Source: JAVBKP01 sp031553975
GTDB taxonomy: Bacteria > Bacillota > Clostridia > Peptostreptococcales > Anaerovoracaceae
Direction: 5' to 3'
Length of the DNA: 6,175 bases
Assembly: GCA_031553975.1 (NCBI GenBank)
Contig: JAVBKP010000071.1
Location: 1-6,175, forward strand
In this document: positions 5,159-6,175 of the stretch, in pieces
Layout of the letters: the number at the start of each line of letters is the position of its first letter
Position numbering within the stretch: position 1 is the first letter of the stretch
Translations under genes and position numbers: made by a program
The notes under the pieces: generated by a model
The model's input: the letters and a program-made list of their open reading frames with translations, nothing else
What the model was told of the DNA's origin: nothing
Database searches by the model: none

Positions 5159-6175
5159 TTACCAATTCAGAATTACTTTTCCCGATTTTCCACTAATCAT
5201 AGCTTCAAATCCTTTTTCAAAGTCTTTATAGTCGAACTCATGGGTGATTACCTCAGATACATCTAACCCCGATTGAAGCATAGCTGTCATTTTATACCAC
5301 GTTTCGTACATTTCACGCCCGTAGATTCCTTTGATAAATAGCCCATTAAATATCACTTTATCCCAGTTGATGTTAGTGTCAGCAGGGAGCAATCCAAGAA
5401 TAGCAATTTTCCCACCGTGAATCATGTTGTCTACCATGCTTTGAAAAGCTGCTTTGTTTCCTGACATTTCAAGACCTACATCAAAGCCTTCTTTCATGCC
5501 TAGCTCTTTCATGACATCTTCTAAGCTTTCTTTAGCCACGTTGACTGTCCGGGTCGCGCCCATCTTCTTAGCCATCTCAAGTCTATAGTCGTTAACATCT
5601 GTTACTACAACATTTCTCGCGCCGATATGTTTTACAATAGCCACAGCCATCATGCCGATAGGTCCTGCCCCTGTGATCAGCACATCCTCCCCTACCACAT
5701 CCCATGATAAAGCCGTATGTGTGGCATTGCCAAGTGGATCAAAAATACTGATTAGGTTATCTGGAATATCATTGTTCACCAGCCATATATTGCTAGCAGG
5801 AATGGCGGCATACTCTGCAAAAATCCCAGTTCTATTCACGCCGATGCCTTGCGTATCTTTGCAAAGATGTCTGCGGCCAGCAAAACAGTTACGGCATTTT
5901 CCGCACACAACATGGCCTTCCCCAGATACTCGATCCCCTACTTTGAAATGATCAACATCTTCGCCTACTTCTACGATTTCCCCCACGAACTCATGTCCAA
6001 TGGTCATTGGTGTCTTAATGGTCCTCTGGGCCCAATCGTTCCACTCATAAATATGTACGTCTGTACCGCAAATGGCAGTCTTGTGCATTTTCACTAGCAC
6101 TTCGTATTTGCCAATGGTTGGAACCTCAACTTGCTTTAGCCAAAGCCCTTTTTCTGGTTTTTCTTTCACTAAAGC
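5159..6175 (-). CDS. tdh: L-threonine 3-dehydrogenase, start codon beyond the right edge
   Basis: This zinc-dependent medium-chain dehydrogenase oxidises L-threonine to 2-amino-3-oxobutyrate with NAD+, the first step to glycine and acetyl-CoA with the Kbl lyase. The visible 338 residues align end to end with E. coli Tdh (341). Using E. coli numbering, which fits without gaps over the N-terminal part, the catalytic zinc site is C38 (ICGTDVHIY) with H63 and E64 (GHEF), and H90 is in the SGEGH motif. The structural zinc cysteines are C93, C96, C99 and C107. The NAD-binding GAGPIG is near 171-176, with D195 after it. GLFIKGIYGREMYETWYKM is a strong Tdh signature. A GTG at 6169-6167 is in frame, but two further codons (GCT TTA, Ala-Leu) continue to the edge and match the Tdh N-terminus of the MKALVKEKPEKG type. 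The true start is therefore probably two codons outside the window. Confidence 0.95.
   Translation of the reverse strand, partial: ALVKEKPEKGLWLKQVEVPTIGKYEVLVKMHKTAICGTDVHIYEWNDWAQRTIKTPMTIGHEFVGEIVEVGEDVDHFKVGDRVSGEGHVVCGKCRNCFAGRRHLCKDTQGIGVNRTGIFAEYAAIPASNIWLVNNDIPDNLISIFDPLGNATHTALSWDVVGEDVLITGAGPIGMMAVAIVKHIGARNVVVTDVNDYRLEMAKKMGATRTVNVAKESLEDVMKELGMKEGFDVGLEMSGNKAAFQSMVDNMIHGGKIAILGLLPADTNINWDKVIFNGLFIKGIYGREMYETWYKMTAMLQSGLDVSEVITHEFDYKDFEKGFEAMISGKSGKVILNW

Noticed and set aside
6167..6169. GTG as the start codon of tdh
   Set aside because: The frame stays open to the window edge and the two extra residues (Ala-Leu) match the usual Tdh N-terminus, so this codon is an internal valine.

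Overview
The window looks like chromosomal DNA of a low-to-moderate GC Gram-positive anaerobe, most likely a member of the Clostridia. This rests on strong AGGAGG-type ribosome binding sites, AT-rich intergenic DNA, the two-gene ThrE-type exporter, and a clostridial-style Rpn/PD-(D/E)XK nuclease. I cannot name a species from sequence alone.

Layout, left to right. Positions 2-53 hold a long palindromic repeat with GGGGACGGTTC / GAACCGTCCCC ends. Positions 74-1289 (minus) hold a translationally coupled pair for a two-subunit threonine/serine exporter. A short divergent control region with an inverted repeat (1305-1337) separates it from D-serine dehydratase (dsdA, plus, start best placed at 1370). 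The dsdA gene carries a second copy of the palindromic repeat inside its coding sequence (1469-1523), translated in frame as residues 34-51. Convergent to dsdA is an Rpn-family PD-(D/E)XK nuclease gene (2759-3622, minus), whose terminator lies inside the last codons of dsdA. Positions 3623-3902 hold no convincing gene. They contain an AT-rich promoter zone, a 43-nt nested palindrome (3707-3749) and a GC-rich block of unknown origin with a run of nine G. Then come an unrecognised 101-residue gene (3903-4208, minus), a bulged palindrome in the divergent gap, a TIM-barrel sugar-isomerase-like enzyme (4322-5089, plus), a strong bidirectional terminator (5121-5155) and L-threonine 3-dehydrogenase (tdh, minus), which runs off the right edge of the window.

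Functionally, the recognisable genes form a serine/threonine theme. DsdA turns D-serine into pyruvate and ammonia, Tdh oxidises L-threonine to 2-amino-3-oxobutyrate, and the ThrE-type pair would move serine/threonine out of the cell. The Rpn nuclease and the repeats are accessory or mobile-type sequence lying among these genes. The most notable observation is the palindromic repeat that has become part of the DsdA protein. Compared with copy 1, the dsdA copy differs by a 3-nt indel and has lost a stop triplet, so the reading frame stays open.
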